Positions 31,125 through 41,079 of a stretch of 64,000 nt of DNA are shown here, piece by piece. The translations under genes were made by a program, and so were the position numbers. Location: assembly GCF_009720145.1 (NCBI RefSeq), contig NZ_CP046256.1, forward strand, positions 124,001 through 188,000, read 5' to 3'. Origin of the DNA: Sphingobium sp. CAP-1 (lineage in GTDB: Bacteria > Pseudomonadota > Alphaproteobacteria > Sphingomonadales > Sphingomonadaceae). Position 1 is the first letter of the stretch, and every line of letters begins with the position of its first letter. The notes under the pieces are model-generated. The model saw nothing but the letters and a program-made list of their open reading frames with translations, was not told where the DNA came from and ran no database searches.

Positions 31125-33932
31125 CTATTCGCGAAGCTTGGGGTCTTGGAAGAATCCGCGATCGTGGTCGCGGTTCACCTCCTGCTCAAGATCAGCGGCC
31201 CCTTGAACCCGCTGCCCTCGCATCGTCTGCGCCGCAGCGCGGTCGCCCCCCAGCTCTGCCTTGCCGGCCTCGATGATCGCAGCGGCGCCGACATCCCCGC
31301 CGCCGCCAGGACCGGCGGGCAGCCGCCCAGGACCATGCGGCCGGTAGGAGGCCCTGACATCCGCCTCGTTCCCCACGCTCGGCCGATTGACATCGACCAG
31401 GTCCGGATCGTGGAGGCGCCCCGCAATCTCCGCCCGGATGCCATCCTGCTTGTCATGCATCCAGCGCGTGATCATCTCCTGGCGCACAAGCCGCTGCTGG
31501 TCTGTGAGATCGGTTGCCCAAAGCTCGGGCGCGTCAAGCCCCGGATTTTCGACCTGTTGGCGGCGATACCATTGCGCAAGATCCTGGCTCAGATTCTCGC
31601 TGAGCTGCATGCCATGCGTCTCGGCATAGCTGGCGTCGCGTGACAGCTGCTGGGAAAGCTCCTCAAGGCGCCGGGCCGTCTCAGAGTACGACTTTGCCAG
31701 CGCCAGAGAATCCTCCGTACTCGCCGACGCCGATGATGTGGCGGATGCCCGGCTGAAGCTACCGCTGCGCGAATAGGTCCCATCGGACATCGAGGCGCCG
31801 CTTCCGCTCGAATGTTCGTCACGCACGCCACTCGAGGATGTGTTGGCGCTGTCGCTGCCGCGGGTTTCGTCAGTCGCATGCCTTAGCGCATCTGTCTGAG
31901 ACCCTGATTTCGATACGCTGCCGCCAATGCCGGGAAGGCGGCCCAAAATTCCTCCGCGACCGCCCGACCCTCCAGCCGTCTGCCGTCCCGTTCCTGCGGA
32001 CACCACCCCGGAGATCTGGTCGCTCGTCTGCGCCTGACGATCATGGCCCTGAGATATTCGCTGACCTTGAGAGATCGTATCCCGTTCCTCCAGACCCTGC
32101 GTGCTGCTCCCGGTCCGCCGGTCGAATTGATCGACGGACGTGTTCGCCTGCCGGCCGCTGCTCGAATCCCAGCCGGACGACCGCTCGGTCGAGGTGCCGA
32201 ATGCACTGCGGTTGGCATGCGTAGCGGTCAGGACCTCGGCCGCGGCATTCTCATAAGCCTGCGACTGTCGGTGCGCCTCGCTCGCCATCTCCCGCCATTC
32301 CGCGACCGACCCGGTCGTCATGGTAGGGGTGAAGCCGAGGCGCGAAATGGCCCCCGACGTGTCGAAGACGTCCTGACCATTGCCAAAGCCGTTGATCATC
32401 GCGCCATTATCCTGGCGCCAGCCCATGCTCGGGGCGCCGCTCATATAGCTCGGCGCCGTGGTCCACTGATCGGCCTGCCGCATATTCGAAGTCGAGTTCG
32501 CCCAGCTCACATTGCCATAGGAGTAGTTTCCGGTGGTCTGCTCGAGCGCGGCGGCCTCCGCCGCGTTCTGCGCCGGCGCCAGCATCGACATGGACTGGCC
32601 AGCAATCGACATCGCGCCGCGAGCAAGACCGGCCGCGAGGAAAGGCACGCTCATCAGCATGAAGCCGGCGATCGTCGCCGTCTCGCCGTTGACCGCGCCG
32701 ATGCCGGCATAACTTCCAAGCGTCACGCCTCCCCCGGCCACGCCGTTCGCCGCGGATTCCGCCCTTGTCATGCAGATCATGTGGAGGATGACATAGAGCG
32801 GGCCCCAGGCAGCCAGGTAGAAGAAGCCCATGGCATAGCCCTTGAGCGTGCCAACCCCCGTCTGGGGCATGAGGAACAGCGGGAAGATGACTGGGAACAT
32901 CGCGAAGAAGACGACGGTCAGGACGATGTTGAGGATCGGCACCCAGGCCATCGCCTGCTGGGCAATCGAATTATAGGTGTTGCGCGCCTGGATGTCGGCG
33001 CGCGTCTGGGCGAAGGTGTCTATCGCGGCCGCGCCTGCCCCACCAGCCATGCTGTTGCGTGCTTGCATGAAGGCGTTGATCGCTGTGTTCTGCCGCATCG
33101 TTTCGGTGAAATTGCTCCCCGATCCGGTGAACGCCGTGTTCGCGATCGGCACGTCATGCTTGAGCTTGTCGGCGGCCAGGGCGTTGCTGAGCCTGGGATA
33201 GACCTCCTTACCCCAGATCGGAGCATTGGCCTCGATCATCGGCGCCCATTGCGCGTCGAGCGCCTGGTAGGCCTGGCGGCAGGTGATGATGAAGTTCTGA
33301 ACGGTGCCGTCGCCCTGGCGCTCCAGCCATTCCTGCGAGCGCGCTTCCGAGCCCGGCCCGATCGCGGCCCACAGGTCGGGCGCCTTGGCGAGGTTCGTGA
33401 GCGACTTCTGATAGAGCATCACGTCGCCGAACACGCAGTTCTTGAAATGGTTTTCGAGGTTGGTCGAGAACTCCGCGTCGCGAACAACGAAATTGCGGGT
33501 CGCGTCGAACAGGCGCGCGCCATAGACCATGCCATTGCTCGAATAATTGAGCTCGCTGGGCATGACGAACACCGTCTCGGCCGTCCGCGTCAGCCAATCC
33601 CCGACCTGCGTCGTAAAGCTCGCCAGCACACCCAGGCCCATCGGCACATTGTCGATAGTCGATGGCGCGAGGCTCGGGTTGATCCGGTCGGTCACCTTGA
33701 TGCTCACCGTGGGCACCATCAGGCAAAGATAGATCGCCGTCGCCTGGAGGAACCAGTTCATCCACGCCTTGTAGTTAAGCGTGAAGGCGACAACGAGCAG
33801 CGAGTAGATGAGGCCCATCACCATCACGACCCGCAGGAGCGAGCGGTAGCCCCCTCCCCCTGACCAGGCAGCGACGGCGTTGAACACGTTTACGAGATAC
33901 TCGCCGCCCCCGACCGTGAAGACCTCCAGCAT
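31125..33932 (-). CDS. traG: F-type conjugation protein TraG (mating-pair stabilization)
   Basis: 935 residues, last gene of the tra operon and almost the length of F TraG (938). The N-terminal half is an integral membrane region with several helices (SLLRVVMVMGLIYSLLVVAF, then ATAIYLCLMVPTVSIKVT, and two more near 330-400). The C-terminal half is a long periplasmic Ser/Gln/Gly-rich repeat-like region followed by a coiled segment (SYSETARRLEELSQQLSRDA). F TraG works in pilus assembly, mating-pair stabilization and entry exclusion. Starts 29 bases after traH. Confidence 0.93.
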   Translation of the reverse strand: MLEVFTVGGGEYLVNVFNAVAAWSGGGGYRSLLRVVMVMGLIYSLLVVAFTLNYKAWMNWFLQATAIYLCLMVPTVSIKVTDRINPSLAPSTIDNVPMGLGVLASFTTQVGDWLTRTAETVFVMPSELNYSSNGMVYGARLFDATRNFVVRDAEFSTNLENHFKNCVFGDVMLYQKSLTNLAKAPDLWAAIGPGSEARSQEWLERQGDGTVQNFIITCRQAYQALDAQWAPMIEANAPIWGKEVYPRLSNALAADKLKHDVPIANTAFTGSGSNFTETMRQNTAINAFMQARNSMAGGAGAAAIDTFAQTRADIQARNTYNSIAQQAMAWVPILNIVLTVVFFAMFPVIFPLFLMPQTGVGTLKGYAMGFFYLAAWGPLYVILHMICMTRAESAANGVAGGGVTLGSYAGIGAVNGETATIAGFMLMSVPFLAAGLARGAMSIAGQSMSMLAPAQNAAEAAALEQTTGNYSYGNVSWANSTSNMRQADQWTTAPSYMSGAPSMGWRQDNGAMINGFGNGQDVFDTSGAISRLGFTPTMTTGSVAEWREMASEAHRQSQAYENAAAEVLTATHANRSAFGTSTERSSGWDSSSGRQANTSVDQFDRRTGSSTQGLEERDTISQGQRISQGHDRQAQTSDQISGVVSAGTGRQTAGGSGGRGGILGRLPGIGGSVSKSGSQTDALRHATDETRGSDSANTSSSGVRDEHSSGSGASMSDGTYSRSGSFSRASATSSASASTEDSLALAKSYSETARRLEELSQQLSRDASYAETHGMQLSENLSQDLAQWYRRQQVENPGLDAPELWATDLTDQQRLVRQEMITRWMHDKQDGIRAEIAGRLHDPDLVDVNRPSVGNEADVRASYRPHGPGRLPAGPGGGGDVGAAAIIEAGKAELGGDRAAAQTMRGQRVQGAADLEQEVNRDHDRGFFQDPKLRE

Positions 33933-33961
33933 CGACGCGCTCCCGCTTCAGTTCAGCCGCA

Positions 33962-35428
33962 CTAATTCAGACCTTGGGCGTTCAGCCCGCGCGAGAAGTT
34001 GAGCGCGGACGCCATCCCCGGCGTCATCGAGTTCTGCAGGGTAGACTCCAGCATGATGCTGCGGTTGATGATCTGCATCGTCACCTGCAGTTTGTTGTTG
34101 AGACGGACATCCCGCTGGCTGAACTTGGCGCGCGTGGCCGCGATCTGTTGCTTCCACTGCGTCGCGGTCTCCTGGTCGAAGGTCTGGTAGTGAACCTTCG
34201 CCTGCTCGACCCGGTCCAGCATATTGTCGAGCATGGCAGAGAGCAGGTCGACGGCCACAATCTCGGACAGCGTCTGGATCTCGCCGTCGGTCAGCGCATA
34301 GTGGGCATAGGCCTGCACGGCGAGGATCTTGTAGATCGGCACGGTCGCGAGGTTGAGGAGCTGCTTTTCGGCGGCGTTGAGCGGCGTGTCCGACCGGATC
34401 TTGTCGCTCATCGACTTGATCATCGTGGCGATCCGCGGGCGCAGCGCCGACGATGCCGGGACCGACAGGGTCTGTTCGCCGACATCGTAGCAATTCTCGT
34501 CGTTGCACTTCAGCATCTTGACCGGCGGCGCGTCCGCCGTGCCGTCGAGCAGCGCAGTGACGACGGCGTCTTCCGCCGGACCGAACATCACCACCTTGCC
34601 GCCAACGCTCGGGTCCGTCGACGGCGTCGTCACGACCGTACCAACGAGCGTCATGATATATTCGGAGAAGGACTGGTCGAACGCCCCGAACTTGGCGGAC
34701 TTCTTCAGCGCCTCCCAGGTATAGTTGTGCGGTTCGCCGACCAGCTGGTCCTTCATCGACGCATCGGTGTTCCCGGCGATTGTCGAATCCCGCCGATTGC
34801 CGTTGTTGCAGCCCTGACGCGAGGCGGCCCAGTCGGAAAAGACGCCCTGGCTGTTGCCGACCGCCTCGCAAATGGTCGCCCGGGTCGAATCCATCTGGGG
34901 CCAGATTCCGCCGACCAGCGCCTGAGCGGTCTCGCAGCTGGAGATGTTCATCTGGTTGAGGAGCTGCGCCTTCTGGCTGAACTCGTCCATGACCTTACCG
35001 ATCTCGGGCGAGACGGAATCGATGGCCAGCTTGAAGGCGAACCCAAGCGCGTTGTTGGCCGTCGCCTTCAGCATCGCCACGATCTCGGACGCATTGATGA
35101 AGGAGAAGCTTCCAGAAAACAGGTCGATGCCGCCGCAGCCCGCACGGGCGCTCGGAAGCTGAAGATTGAACGGCTGCACGCTCTTCTGCGGGAAACGCGT
35201 CCAGACATTGCCGAGAGAGTAATAGCCGGCCGACTGACCCTGATAGGCCGAGGGGCCGGTCACGTTGGCAGCGCCGCCCGCGTCGGAGAAGAAGTTGTTC
35301 ATCTCGGACGCGACGTCGGCGCGCGCGACCCCGACGATGGAAAAATTGAGCGCGGCCATCATGGCCATCGAGCCGGCGGCCGAGCGGAAGAAGCGGCGGG
35401 CGCGCCCTTTGCGATGATCCTGTCCCAT
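33962..35428 (-). CDS. traH: F-type conjugation protein TraH
   Basis: 488 residues with an N-terminal signal sequence (hydrophobic GSMAMMAALNFSIVGVARA). The middle has the family's FSFINASEIVAMLKATANNA stretch, and paired cysteines are spread through the periplasmic part. TraH is an outer-membrane-associated periplasmic protein needed for pilus extension. It overlaps the traF stop by one base, indicating coupling. Confidence 0.93.
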   Translation of the reverse strand: MGQDHRKGRARRFFRSAAGSMAMMAALNFSIVGVARADVASEMNNFFSDAGGAANVTGPSAYQGQSAGYYSLGNVWTRFPQKSVQPFNLQLPSARAGCGGIDLFSGSFSFINASEIVAMLKATANNALGFAFKLAIDSVSPEIGKVMDEFSQKAQLLNQMNISSCETAQALVGGIWPQMDSTRATICEAVGNSQGVFSDWAASRQGCNNGNRRDSTIAGNTDASMKDQLVGEPHNYTWEALKKSAKFGAFDQSFSEYIMTLVGTVVTTPSTDPSVGGKVVMFGPAEDAVVTALLDGTADAPPVKMLKCNDENCYDVGEQTLSVPASSALRPRIATMIKSMSDKIRSDTPLNAAEKQLLNLATVPIYKILAVQAYAHYALTDGEIQTLSEIVAVDLLSAMLDNMLDRVEQAKVHYQTFDQETATQWKQQIAATRAKFSQRDVRLNNKLQVTMQIINRSIMLESTLQNSMTPGMASALNFSRGLNAQGLN

Positions 35429-36243
35429 CAGTAATCGCTCCCCACTTTCGTGTTCGTGAGCGTGAAGATGCGATCCATGATCTCATCGGCGCTCAGGATG
35501 CCGTATCCAACCGGAATGGTCCGTTTGGTCACCGTGTCGAAGAGGACCAGCGCCGGTGTCTCATTGCCCGGCACGCCCATGCGCGCCCGCTGCCCGGAAT
35601 CGACGACATGTTCCGGAAAATCGCGGCTCGGCCCCCCGTCCATCGATACGGCCATGACCGCCATCCGGTGGCTGTCGGTCACCGAGCGAAGGATCGGGGC
35701 GAACAGCTCACAGGCGCCGCAGCTCTGCGCGAAGAAGTAGAACAGCCCGTAGCGCTGCCCCAGGTTGGTCAGGACCGCGTCGCGATCGGCCTTTCGATTG
35801 TCGAGCCAGGCACGCTTGCCGACCGTCGAGACGGGCCTTTGCAACGTGTAGTCGATGTCGGGGTTCTGCCAGAGCGCGCGCTGCCACACGTCGGAGAAAG
35901 TCGAGGCGCGGTCGAGCTGCTCGCGCTGGAAGCGGACGTAGGCGATGACGTTCTCTTCGGTCGGCTCCAGGATCGCCTTGGCCTTCAATTCGTCGAGCTG
36001 CTTCGTGATCGCCGCCATCCGGTCGACCGCGCTCGGCGGCGGCGACGGTTGCGCCTCGCGCGGCAAGGGTCTGGGCTTGTCGCAATAGAACCATTGTCCG
36101 AGCTTCCGCTCGCCGCAGTAGAAAGCATCCGGCCGGTTCTGCTCGATCGTGTCGCGTGACGGCGGCGCATCCTGCGCCAACAGGGGAGCAGCAGTCCCAA
36201 TCGACAGGGCGAGCAGCATCGAGAGTTTAGCGACGGGGGACAT
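35428..36243 (-). CDS. traF: F-type conjugation protein TraF (thioredoxin-like)
   Basis: 271 residues from the ATG at 36243; a longer form from 36261 is possible. A signal sequence (AKLSMLLALSIGTAAPLLAQ) is followed by a helical region and a C-terminal thioredoxin-like domain with the redox pair in FFAQSCGACELFAPIL near residue 175. Many F-type TraF proteins have lost the CxxC, but this one keeps it. It acts in the periplasm in pilus assembly, with the DsbC-like protein of the same operon. Confidence 0.9.
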   Translation of the reverse strand: MSPVAKLSMLLALSIGTAAPLLAQDAPPSRDTIEQNRPDAFYCGERKLGQWFYCDKPRPLPREAQPSPPPSAVDRMAAITKQLDELKAKAILEPTEENVIAYVRFQREQLDRASTFSDVWQRALWQNPDIDYTLQRPVSTVGKRAWLDNRKADRDAVLTNLGQRYGLFYFFAQSCGACELFAPILRSVTDSHRMAVMAVSMDGGPSRDFPEHVVDSGQRARMGVPGNETPALVLFDTVTKRTIPVGYGILSADEIMDRIFTLTNTKVGSDY

Positions 36244-36454
36244 CACGCTTCGTCCTTTCATCGGCTGAGGCGGTTTGCGCGGAAGGGAGTGCGAGCGGTG
36301 GGTTGGGTGTCAGACTGTCCCAGGCTGCGGGGTGGACGCAGCAATCGGCCACGGTCGCGGGAGAGCCACCGCAACGATGGTGGGGCGTTGGGGCCGACGG
36401 TTGCAGCGCCAGGGATGCCAGGACGAGGGGCAGCTCGAGAACAGGGATAGGCAT
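36227..36454 (-). CDS. Possible small exported protein between traN and traF
   Basis: In an operon otherwise packed with overlaps, a 250-base gap between traN and traF contains this 75-residue frame. ATG 36454 follows AAGGAAA, and the stop lies inside the start of traF. It begins with a hydrophobic stretch (PIPVLELPLVLASLALQPSA) and has three cysteines (RCGG, DCCVH). No family is recognised; it could be a small periplasmic protein or a spurious frame. Confidence 0.4.
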   Translation of the reverse strand: MPIPVLELPLVLASLALQPSAPTPHHRCGGSPATVADCCVHPAAWDSLTPNPPLALPSAQTASADERTKRDVPRR

Positions 36455-36514
36455 GGTCACTTTCCTTGGGTTTGCGCTGCGGCCCCTGCGGCAAGGAGAT
36501 CGGATCGGCCCATC

Positions 36515-38380
36515 TCACTTGCCGTGGAGGTCGTAGTAGTTCTGAATTTTCTGCTGGATTTCGGTCATGGTCTGGACTTCGTCCGGCAGCTTGGCCGCAT
36601 CCATGAAGTCCGCATAAACCTCGGTGAAATCCATTACCGACAGGTCGAGCCGCGAGAACTCGTCGATCGTGAAGCCAATGCACTGTTCCTTTTTCGGCGC
36701 CCCCCACGGCTTGCCGAGCTGCACACGGCCCTGCTCCTGGAGGATGCGGGAGAGCTTGCTCTCGAAGCAGCAATAAGCGGTGCGCCGCGTGCTGCAGATG
36801 CCGAGGAAACTCGACGAGCAATAGGTGCCGAGATTATGGCACAGGCCCATCCGGTCCTTGATGTCGAGCCTCATCTCGTCCTGTGAACATGCGAAAAGGA
36901 CCAGGAAGGGGGTCGCGAGCGCGGCGATCGCCGCGGGACCGCCCGCCAGCGCAGCCGCGCCAGCGCCGACCGTCAACAAACCCGACGTCTTGCCCGCACA
37001 GCAGTTGATAAGGCCGAACACCGGCTTGTGGCAGGTCTCGCGCGTGCCGCTGAAGACCCGGAGATCGGCTTCGTTGAACTCCTTGCCCGCCTGGTCGATC
37101 GCATGCAGCGCAACGAGCGCGTCCTTGAACTCGGTCGACGCTTCGCGAACGATCGGCTCGCAGTCGCCGTTGATGCAATAGACGTCGTCGCCGCAGATAT
37201 ATTGCGGCGCATCGCTCGTGCCTCCGGAAGGCGTCGGGCACCTGTAGACGCGGTTCTCGACTTTGCAGGGCCCGCCATCAGGCTCCTCGTCAAGGCATTC
37301 TGTGCGCAGATAGGTGCAGCTCCCGTTCGCCTCGAGATCACCGCAGTCATTGGCTGTTGAGATCCGGTGGCATTGATAGGTCCGCTGCCAGGCCCAGCAG
37401 GGCTGGGTGACAGGAACGCCGTCGACGATCCGGGTGACCGGGTCGCTCGACGTGCACACTTCGGTCTCGAGCGTGCAGTTCGGGTCGCCGGCATTGGCGG
37501 CGCATAGCCCCTCGTTGCGCGTGATGACCGGCACGGCCGGTTCTTCCTGCTTCGTGAGCCAGTAATTGCCGGTCGAGAGCACATAGCCCGGATGATACTC
37601 GCCCGGCGTGATCCCCTGGGCCTCGGCGGTGCATTTGACCTCGACGGCGGTGTGGCCAAGGCTTTTGCAGGTCGGCGCCGCAGTATATCCATAGGCGCTC
37701 ATATTGTCGCAATAGTCGATCGGGCGGCTTTCCCAGCAGATGCCGGTGGCGATCTCGTCGTCAAAAGCCGCGCGGGCGGGATAGGGCCCGCCATCTGTCG
37801 GCAGGAAGCTCAACCGACCCGTGTAATAGGTGTAGATCGTCCGCTTCTCGGTGTGAACGTCAAGGCTGACGTTGCAGGTCCGGGCTTCCGTGGTGACCTT
37901 GCTGCCGGCGTTGCAACTCGCCTCATAATAGCCCGCGCTCCCCGGCGCGGCGGGCAGCGGCACGCATGTGCCCTTGGTGCCGCCCATTTCCTCGCCAGCG
38001 AGATAGGTCGAGGGATCGTTTTCGACCGATGTCGCGCGCGCCGTGGTCGCGAGGATCTCGGAATTGCTGAACGTGGCCCGGCTGTGATCGGCATCGGTGG
38101 TGATGCGATATTGCTCGTTGGACGACTTGGCCGCCTGGGCGTCGGACTCAAGCTTACCGGGATCGTCGAAATAGGATCCTTCGGGCAAGCTCGTGCCGGA
38201 ATAGCCGGGGACCGCGGCGGCTTGCGCATCGCTGGACGGCACCAGCGTGGAATCGTTGCGCTTCTCCGTACCCAGCGCCTTCCCCTCCTGGCGCGCCTCG
38301 TCGAGCGTCATCTGGGCAAGCGCGGGCGAACTCGCCATAACGACGCCGAAGAGCGCAGCCAGGACGAGATACGCCCTCAT
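36515..38380 (-). CDS. traN: F-type conjugation protein TraN (mating-pair adhesin)
   Basis: 621 residues with a signal sequence (AYLVLAALFGVVMASSPALA). It is very cysteine-rich, with repeated pairs such as CGDDVYCINGDCEPI, NCCAGKTSG and GTYCSSSFLGICSTRR, the hallmark of TraN. TraN sits in the outer membrane and contacts the recipient surface. The cysteine bonds explain the DsbC-like and TraF thioredoxin proteins in the operon. It overlaps trbC by four bases. Confidence 0.93.
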   Translation of the reverse strand: MRAYLVLAALFGVVMASSPALAQMTLDEARQEGKALGTEKRNDSTLVPSSDAQAAAVPGYSGTSLPEGSYFDDPGKLESDAQAAKSSNEQYRITTDADHSRATFSNSEILATTARATSVENDPSTYLAGEEMGGTKGTCVPLPAAPGSAGYYEASCNAGSKVTTEARTCNVSLDVHTEKRTIYTYYTGRLSFLPTDGGPYPARAAFDDEIATGICWESRPIDYCDNMSAYGYTAAPTCKSLGHTAVEVKCTAEAQGITPGEYHPGYVLSTGNYWLTKQEEPAVPVITRNEGLCAANAGDPNCTLETEVCTSSDPVTRIVDGVPVTQPCWAWQRTYQCHRISTANDCGDLEANGSCTYLRTECLDEEPDGGPCKVENRVYRCPTPSGGTSDAPQYICGDDVYCINGDCEPIVREASTEFKDALVALHAIDQAGKEFNEADLRVFSGTRETCHKPVFGLINCCAGKTSGLLTVGAGAAALAGGPAAIAALATPFLVLFACSQDEMRLDIKDRMGLCHNLGTYCSSSFLGICSTRRTAYCCFESKLSRILQEQGRVQLGKPWGAPKKEQCIGFTIDEFSRLDLSVMDFTEVYADFMDAAKLPDEVQTMTEIQQKIQNYYDLHGK

Positions 38381-39123
38381 GGATGGGCCTTGCGCATGTT
38401 GGCGAGGCCAACCGCTGCGACCCGTGCGCCCGGGCCATTACCGTCCGCGAACTGCTCGAGCGCATATTCGACCGAGACGTTGCCGACGAGCCGATCATAG
38501 GGCGGCAGCTTGGTCTGGCAGGAGAAGCCGGCGCAAAGATCGAAGTCCGACGAGACACTGACGTATGTCGGCACTGCCTGGACATCGAAAGCGCGGAACA
38601 GCCGCGGATCGATGCCGACATTGGCGAAATCGTCCTGCCGGTCGATGATCTTGCCAAGGCTCGTGGCGAACTCCTTCATCGAATTGTTGGGGAAGCCGCG
38701 GAACACGACCACCCCGCCGGCCCTGGCCGTGTCGCCGATCAGCTTCTGCAGCGACTGCGGTGGCATCGACAGGCTCGCGAAGACGATGAACTGGGGCGCC
38801 TCGCCCTTCCCTGCCGTCGCGTTCGACGCGGCACCGGCCACGATCTCGTCGAAATCGACGGGGCCTGCCGGTCCCTTGGGCAGATCGCTCTTGGCGACCC
38901 GCTGCATGTTCTCCATGCCAGCGTCGCGAACGGTCTGCGCGTCCTCGCGGAAGGCGTCGCCCCTATCCTTCACATGGTTGACGAAAGCCTCGGCATCCGC
39001 CTGTAGGTCCGCCGAACGCTGCTTGATCGCCTGGACGTCGATCCCGTCGACGGTCTGCGCGAGCAAGGCCGTCACGCTCGCCAAGCCAAGGATCGCTGCG
39101 AAGCCCCAGAGGTATTTGCGCAT
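38377..39123 (-). CDS. trbC: F-type pilus assembly protein TrbC
   Basis: 248 residues from ATG 39123, starting with a signal sequence (KYLWGFAAILGLASVTALLA). The C-terminal half has the TrbC_Ftype pattern, a thioredoxin-like fold: FIVFASLSMPPQSLQKLIGD, then VVVFRGFPNNSMKEFATSL, then IDPRLFRAFDVQAVPTYV. Periplasmic, works with TraW. It follows traU by 11 bases. Confidence 0.92.
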   Translation of the reverse strand: MRKYLWGFAAILGLASVTALLAQTVDGIDVQAIKQRSADLQADAEAFVNHVKDRGDAFREDAQTVRDAGMENMQRVAKSDLPKGPAGPVDFDEIVAGAASNATAGKGEAPQFIVFASLSMPPQSLQKLIGDTARAGGVVVFRGFPNNSMKEFATSLGKIIDRQDDFANVGIDPRLFRAFDVQAVPTYVSVSSDFDLCAGFSCQTKLPPYDRLVGNVSVEYALEQFADGNGPGARVAAVGLANMRKAHP

Positions 39124-39134
39124 TGGACGGCCCC

Positions 39135-40154
39135 CTACAGCACGCAGCAATTGCGTTTGCGCCAGACGAGGTAGCCCATGTCCTCGCCGGCGGCGGGATA
39201 GGCGCGACCTGCGTCAGGCGGCATGGTGGATGCCCCGATCGTGGAGCAGGCGAAGCGGCCGCTCACGGTGGGGATCGGATTGACCATCTGGAAGCGGTAT
39301 TGCTGCTTGCGCATGATCGGCATGAGGTACTTCTTGCAGAGCCCGGCCGAGCCCATCGTCCCCCAGGCAAGAGCTTCGCGGTGCATCTTGTAGGCGAAGC
39401 GCGACAGTGCGAGCCGCGAGGACTGAACATGGCCGATCGAGGACGGCACGTTGCCGTTGAGCGGATACATGCTGCCCTGGCACCCCGCACACCAGAACAG
39501 CGGATCGAGCGGCAGGTGGACGGTCCCGGCGATGCAGTCGCCGGCGCAGGCGACCTGGGCGATCGGGTTAGCGAAGACGACGGCTTCCGGATTGATCAGC
39601 GCCGTCAGACTATCGTCCTGCCAGAGCGGATCGACCTCGGTCATATAGGCGATGTCGAAGCTCGCCTGCTCGAAGCAGACGAAGTCGGTCAGGATCTCCA
39701 TCCAGTAGAGCAGCGGATAGACGTACCAGTGCACGTGCCATTTGGCCGTGCTCTGCGAGCGGCCGCCCACCATCGAGGGGCCGGCCAGATAGCCCTGGCC
39801 GATGTCGAACCCCGGCGCGATGCGCACACCCCCGAGATTAGGAAAGCACCAGGGCTTCATTGTGACGTCCGCGAGCCGCACCGGCTCCCAGAAGCCGACC
39901 GAGATGCCGATCCTGGGAAGCGGGCTGCCACAAAAGCAGATCGGGGAAGCGGGATTGCTCGTATCCGGCCGGCCGCTCGGCCAGATCTTGAGGCCGCCGA
40001 CCGAGAGTGGGAACAGGCAAGACCAACACACGTCGGTGATCGGATTGACGAACTTCCCGTGACAGGTCGGCCCTGCCGCCTGTGCGCTCGGCGCCAGAAA
40101 GAAGGCTGCCAGCGCCATGACGAGAAGCCGCAGAGCTGATCGAAAGCCGCGCAT
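39135..40154 (-). CDS. traU: F-type conjugation protein TraU
   Basis: 339 residues from the ATG at 40154, which overlaps the stop of the small gene before it by one base. A signal sequence (LRLLVMALAAFFLAPSAQAA) precedes a cysteine-rich periplasmic protein with the TraU motifs CHGKFVNPITDVCWSCLFPL and CFCGSPLPRIGISVGFWEP. TraU is needed for DNA transfer more than for pilus formation. Length agrees with F TraU (330). Confidence 0.94.
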   Translation of the reverse strand: MRGFRSALRLLVMALAAFFLAPSAQAAGPTCHGKFVNPITDVCWSCLFPLSVGGLKIWPSGRPDTSNPASPICFCGSPLPRIGISVGFWEPVRLADVTMKPWCFPNLGGVRIAPGFDIGQGYLAGPSMVGGRSQSTAKWHVHWYVYPLLYWMEILTDFVCFEQASFDIAYMTEVDPLWQDDSLTALINPEAVVFANPIAQVACAGDCIAGTVHLPLDPLFWCAGCQGSMYPLNGNVPSSIGHVQSSRLALSRFAYKMHREALAWGTMGSAGLCKKYLMPIMRKQQYRFQMVNPIPTVSGRFACSTIGASTMPPDAGRAYPAAGEDMGYLVWRKRNCCVL

Positions 40155-40423
40155 CACTGATCCTCCCCGGCAGGTTCGAGAAAGGCGGTGTCCGCGCGAT
40201 GCTTGCGCGCGAGGTAAAGCGCCGTGGTCAACAGCGTGGCCGCCAGCAGCGACGCGATCGCACAGGGCGCCGCCTGACCGCTGATCCGCATCAACGGCTG
40301 CAAGCCCGCGACACTGGCGGCCAGTAGCAGGCAAAGAACCTGCCAGATCCGGCGCAGCCGCCGAAGATCGCGAGTCTCGGGTGCCGCCATCGGCGTTCGG
40401 AGCATGTCGAGCCACAGCGGCAT
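40154..40423 (-). CDS. Small two-helix membrane protein, 89 residues
   Basis: Starts at ATG 40423, one base into the traW stop (TGATG), and ends one base into traU. Two membrane helices: IWQVLCLLLAASVAGLQ and APCAIASLLAATLLTTALYL. I do not recognise a family; it has no counterpart in the F tra order. Tight coupling on both sides supports a real transfer gene. Confidence 0.6.
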   Translation of the reverse strand: MPLWLDMLRTPMAAPETRDLRRLRRIWQVLCLLLAASVAGLQPLMRISGQAAPCAIASLLAATLLTTALYLARKHRADTAFLEPAGEDQ

Positions 40424-41079
40424 CAGCCCGGGCTCCCGGACTTCAACACCACCTCGGAGACGCGCATCACCTTGCCAGCCTGGGTGACCACGGCTGGCGT
40501 ATGCTCGATGCCGAAGCGGGAAGTGAGCTTGCCTTGCTGATCGAAGTAGAAACGCCGCTTCTTCGCGGTCATCTGCTCGACCGGCGATCCACGCACGAAG
40601 ATTATCTTCGCCTTGAGGTCCGTGTAGCGCGTCGTGGCCCAAGCGAGCTGCTCGCTATCGTCACCGTCGATGAAGACAAGGTCCTGACGGATCGAGACGA
40701 AGTCGAGCGGGTTGATCCGCTGTCCCGCTGGGGCGATCAGGTTGCCCTTCTGGTCGCGGATGTCGCGTTCCATCGTGACCGACGGATCGAAGTCCCAGCT
40801 CCGGGCGGTCCGGGCCGGGGTGACCCCCGTGACGGGATCGGGTCGACGAACTTTCGCCTCGACGCGCTTGGCGAACATCTCGTTGGTCCGGGCGAGCTCG
40901 CCGCTTGCCTCTGCGCGGCGCAGGCGGTTTTCAATGGTGGAGAGCAGATCGGGCTCGATGACCGGGAACGCCTGCGCGGCCTGGCCATAGTCCTTGGCCT
41001 CCGACCGCATCGGCCCAACGACGATCAACCCGCCGACCGTTGCGGCGATGGCCAGCCCGCCTGAGATGAGCACCCTCAT
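40423..41079 (-). CDS. traW: F-type pilus assembly protein TraW
   Basis: 218 residues from ATG 41079, with a signal sequence (VLISGGLAIAATVGGLIVVG). The body has the TraW pattern: DYGQAAQAFPVIEPDLLSTI, then RSWDFDPSVTMERDIRDQKG, then INPLDFVSIRQDLVFIDGDD. Periplasmic, interacts with TrbC in pilus assembly. It overlaps the peptidase gene before it by four bases. Confidence 0.92.
   Translation of the reverse strand: MRVLISGGLAIAATVGGLIVVGPMRSEAKDYGQAAQAFPVIEPDLLSTIENRLRRAEASGELARTNEMFAKRVEAKVRRPDPVTGVTPARTARSWDFDPSVTMERDIRDQKGNLIAPAGQRINPLDFVSIRQDLVFIDGDDSEQLAWATTRYTDLKAKIIFVRGSPVEQMTAKKRRFYFDQQGKLTSRFGIEHTPAVVTQAGKVMRVSEVVLKSGSPG

Noticed and set aside
32043..33863. 606-residue open frame antisense to traG, and a 486-residue one antisense to traH
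   Set aside because: Arg/His-rich shadow frames without domains; traG and traH on the other strand are clear.
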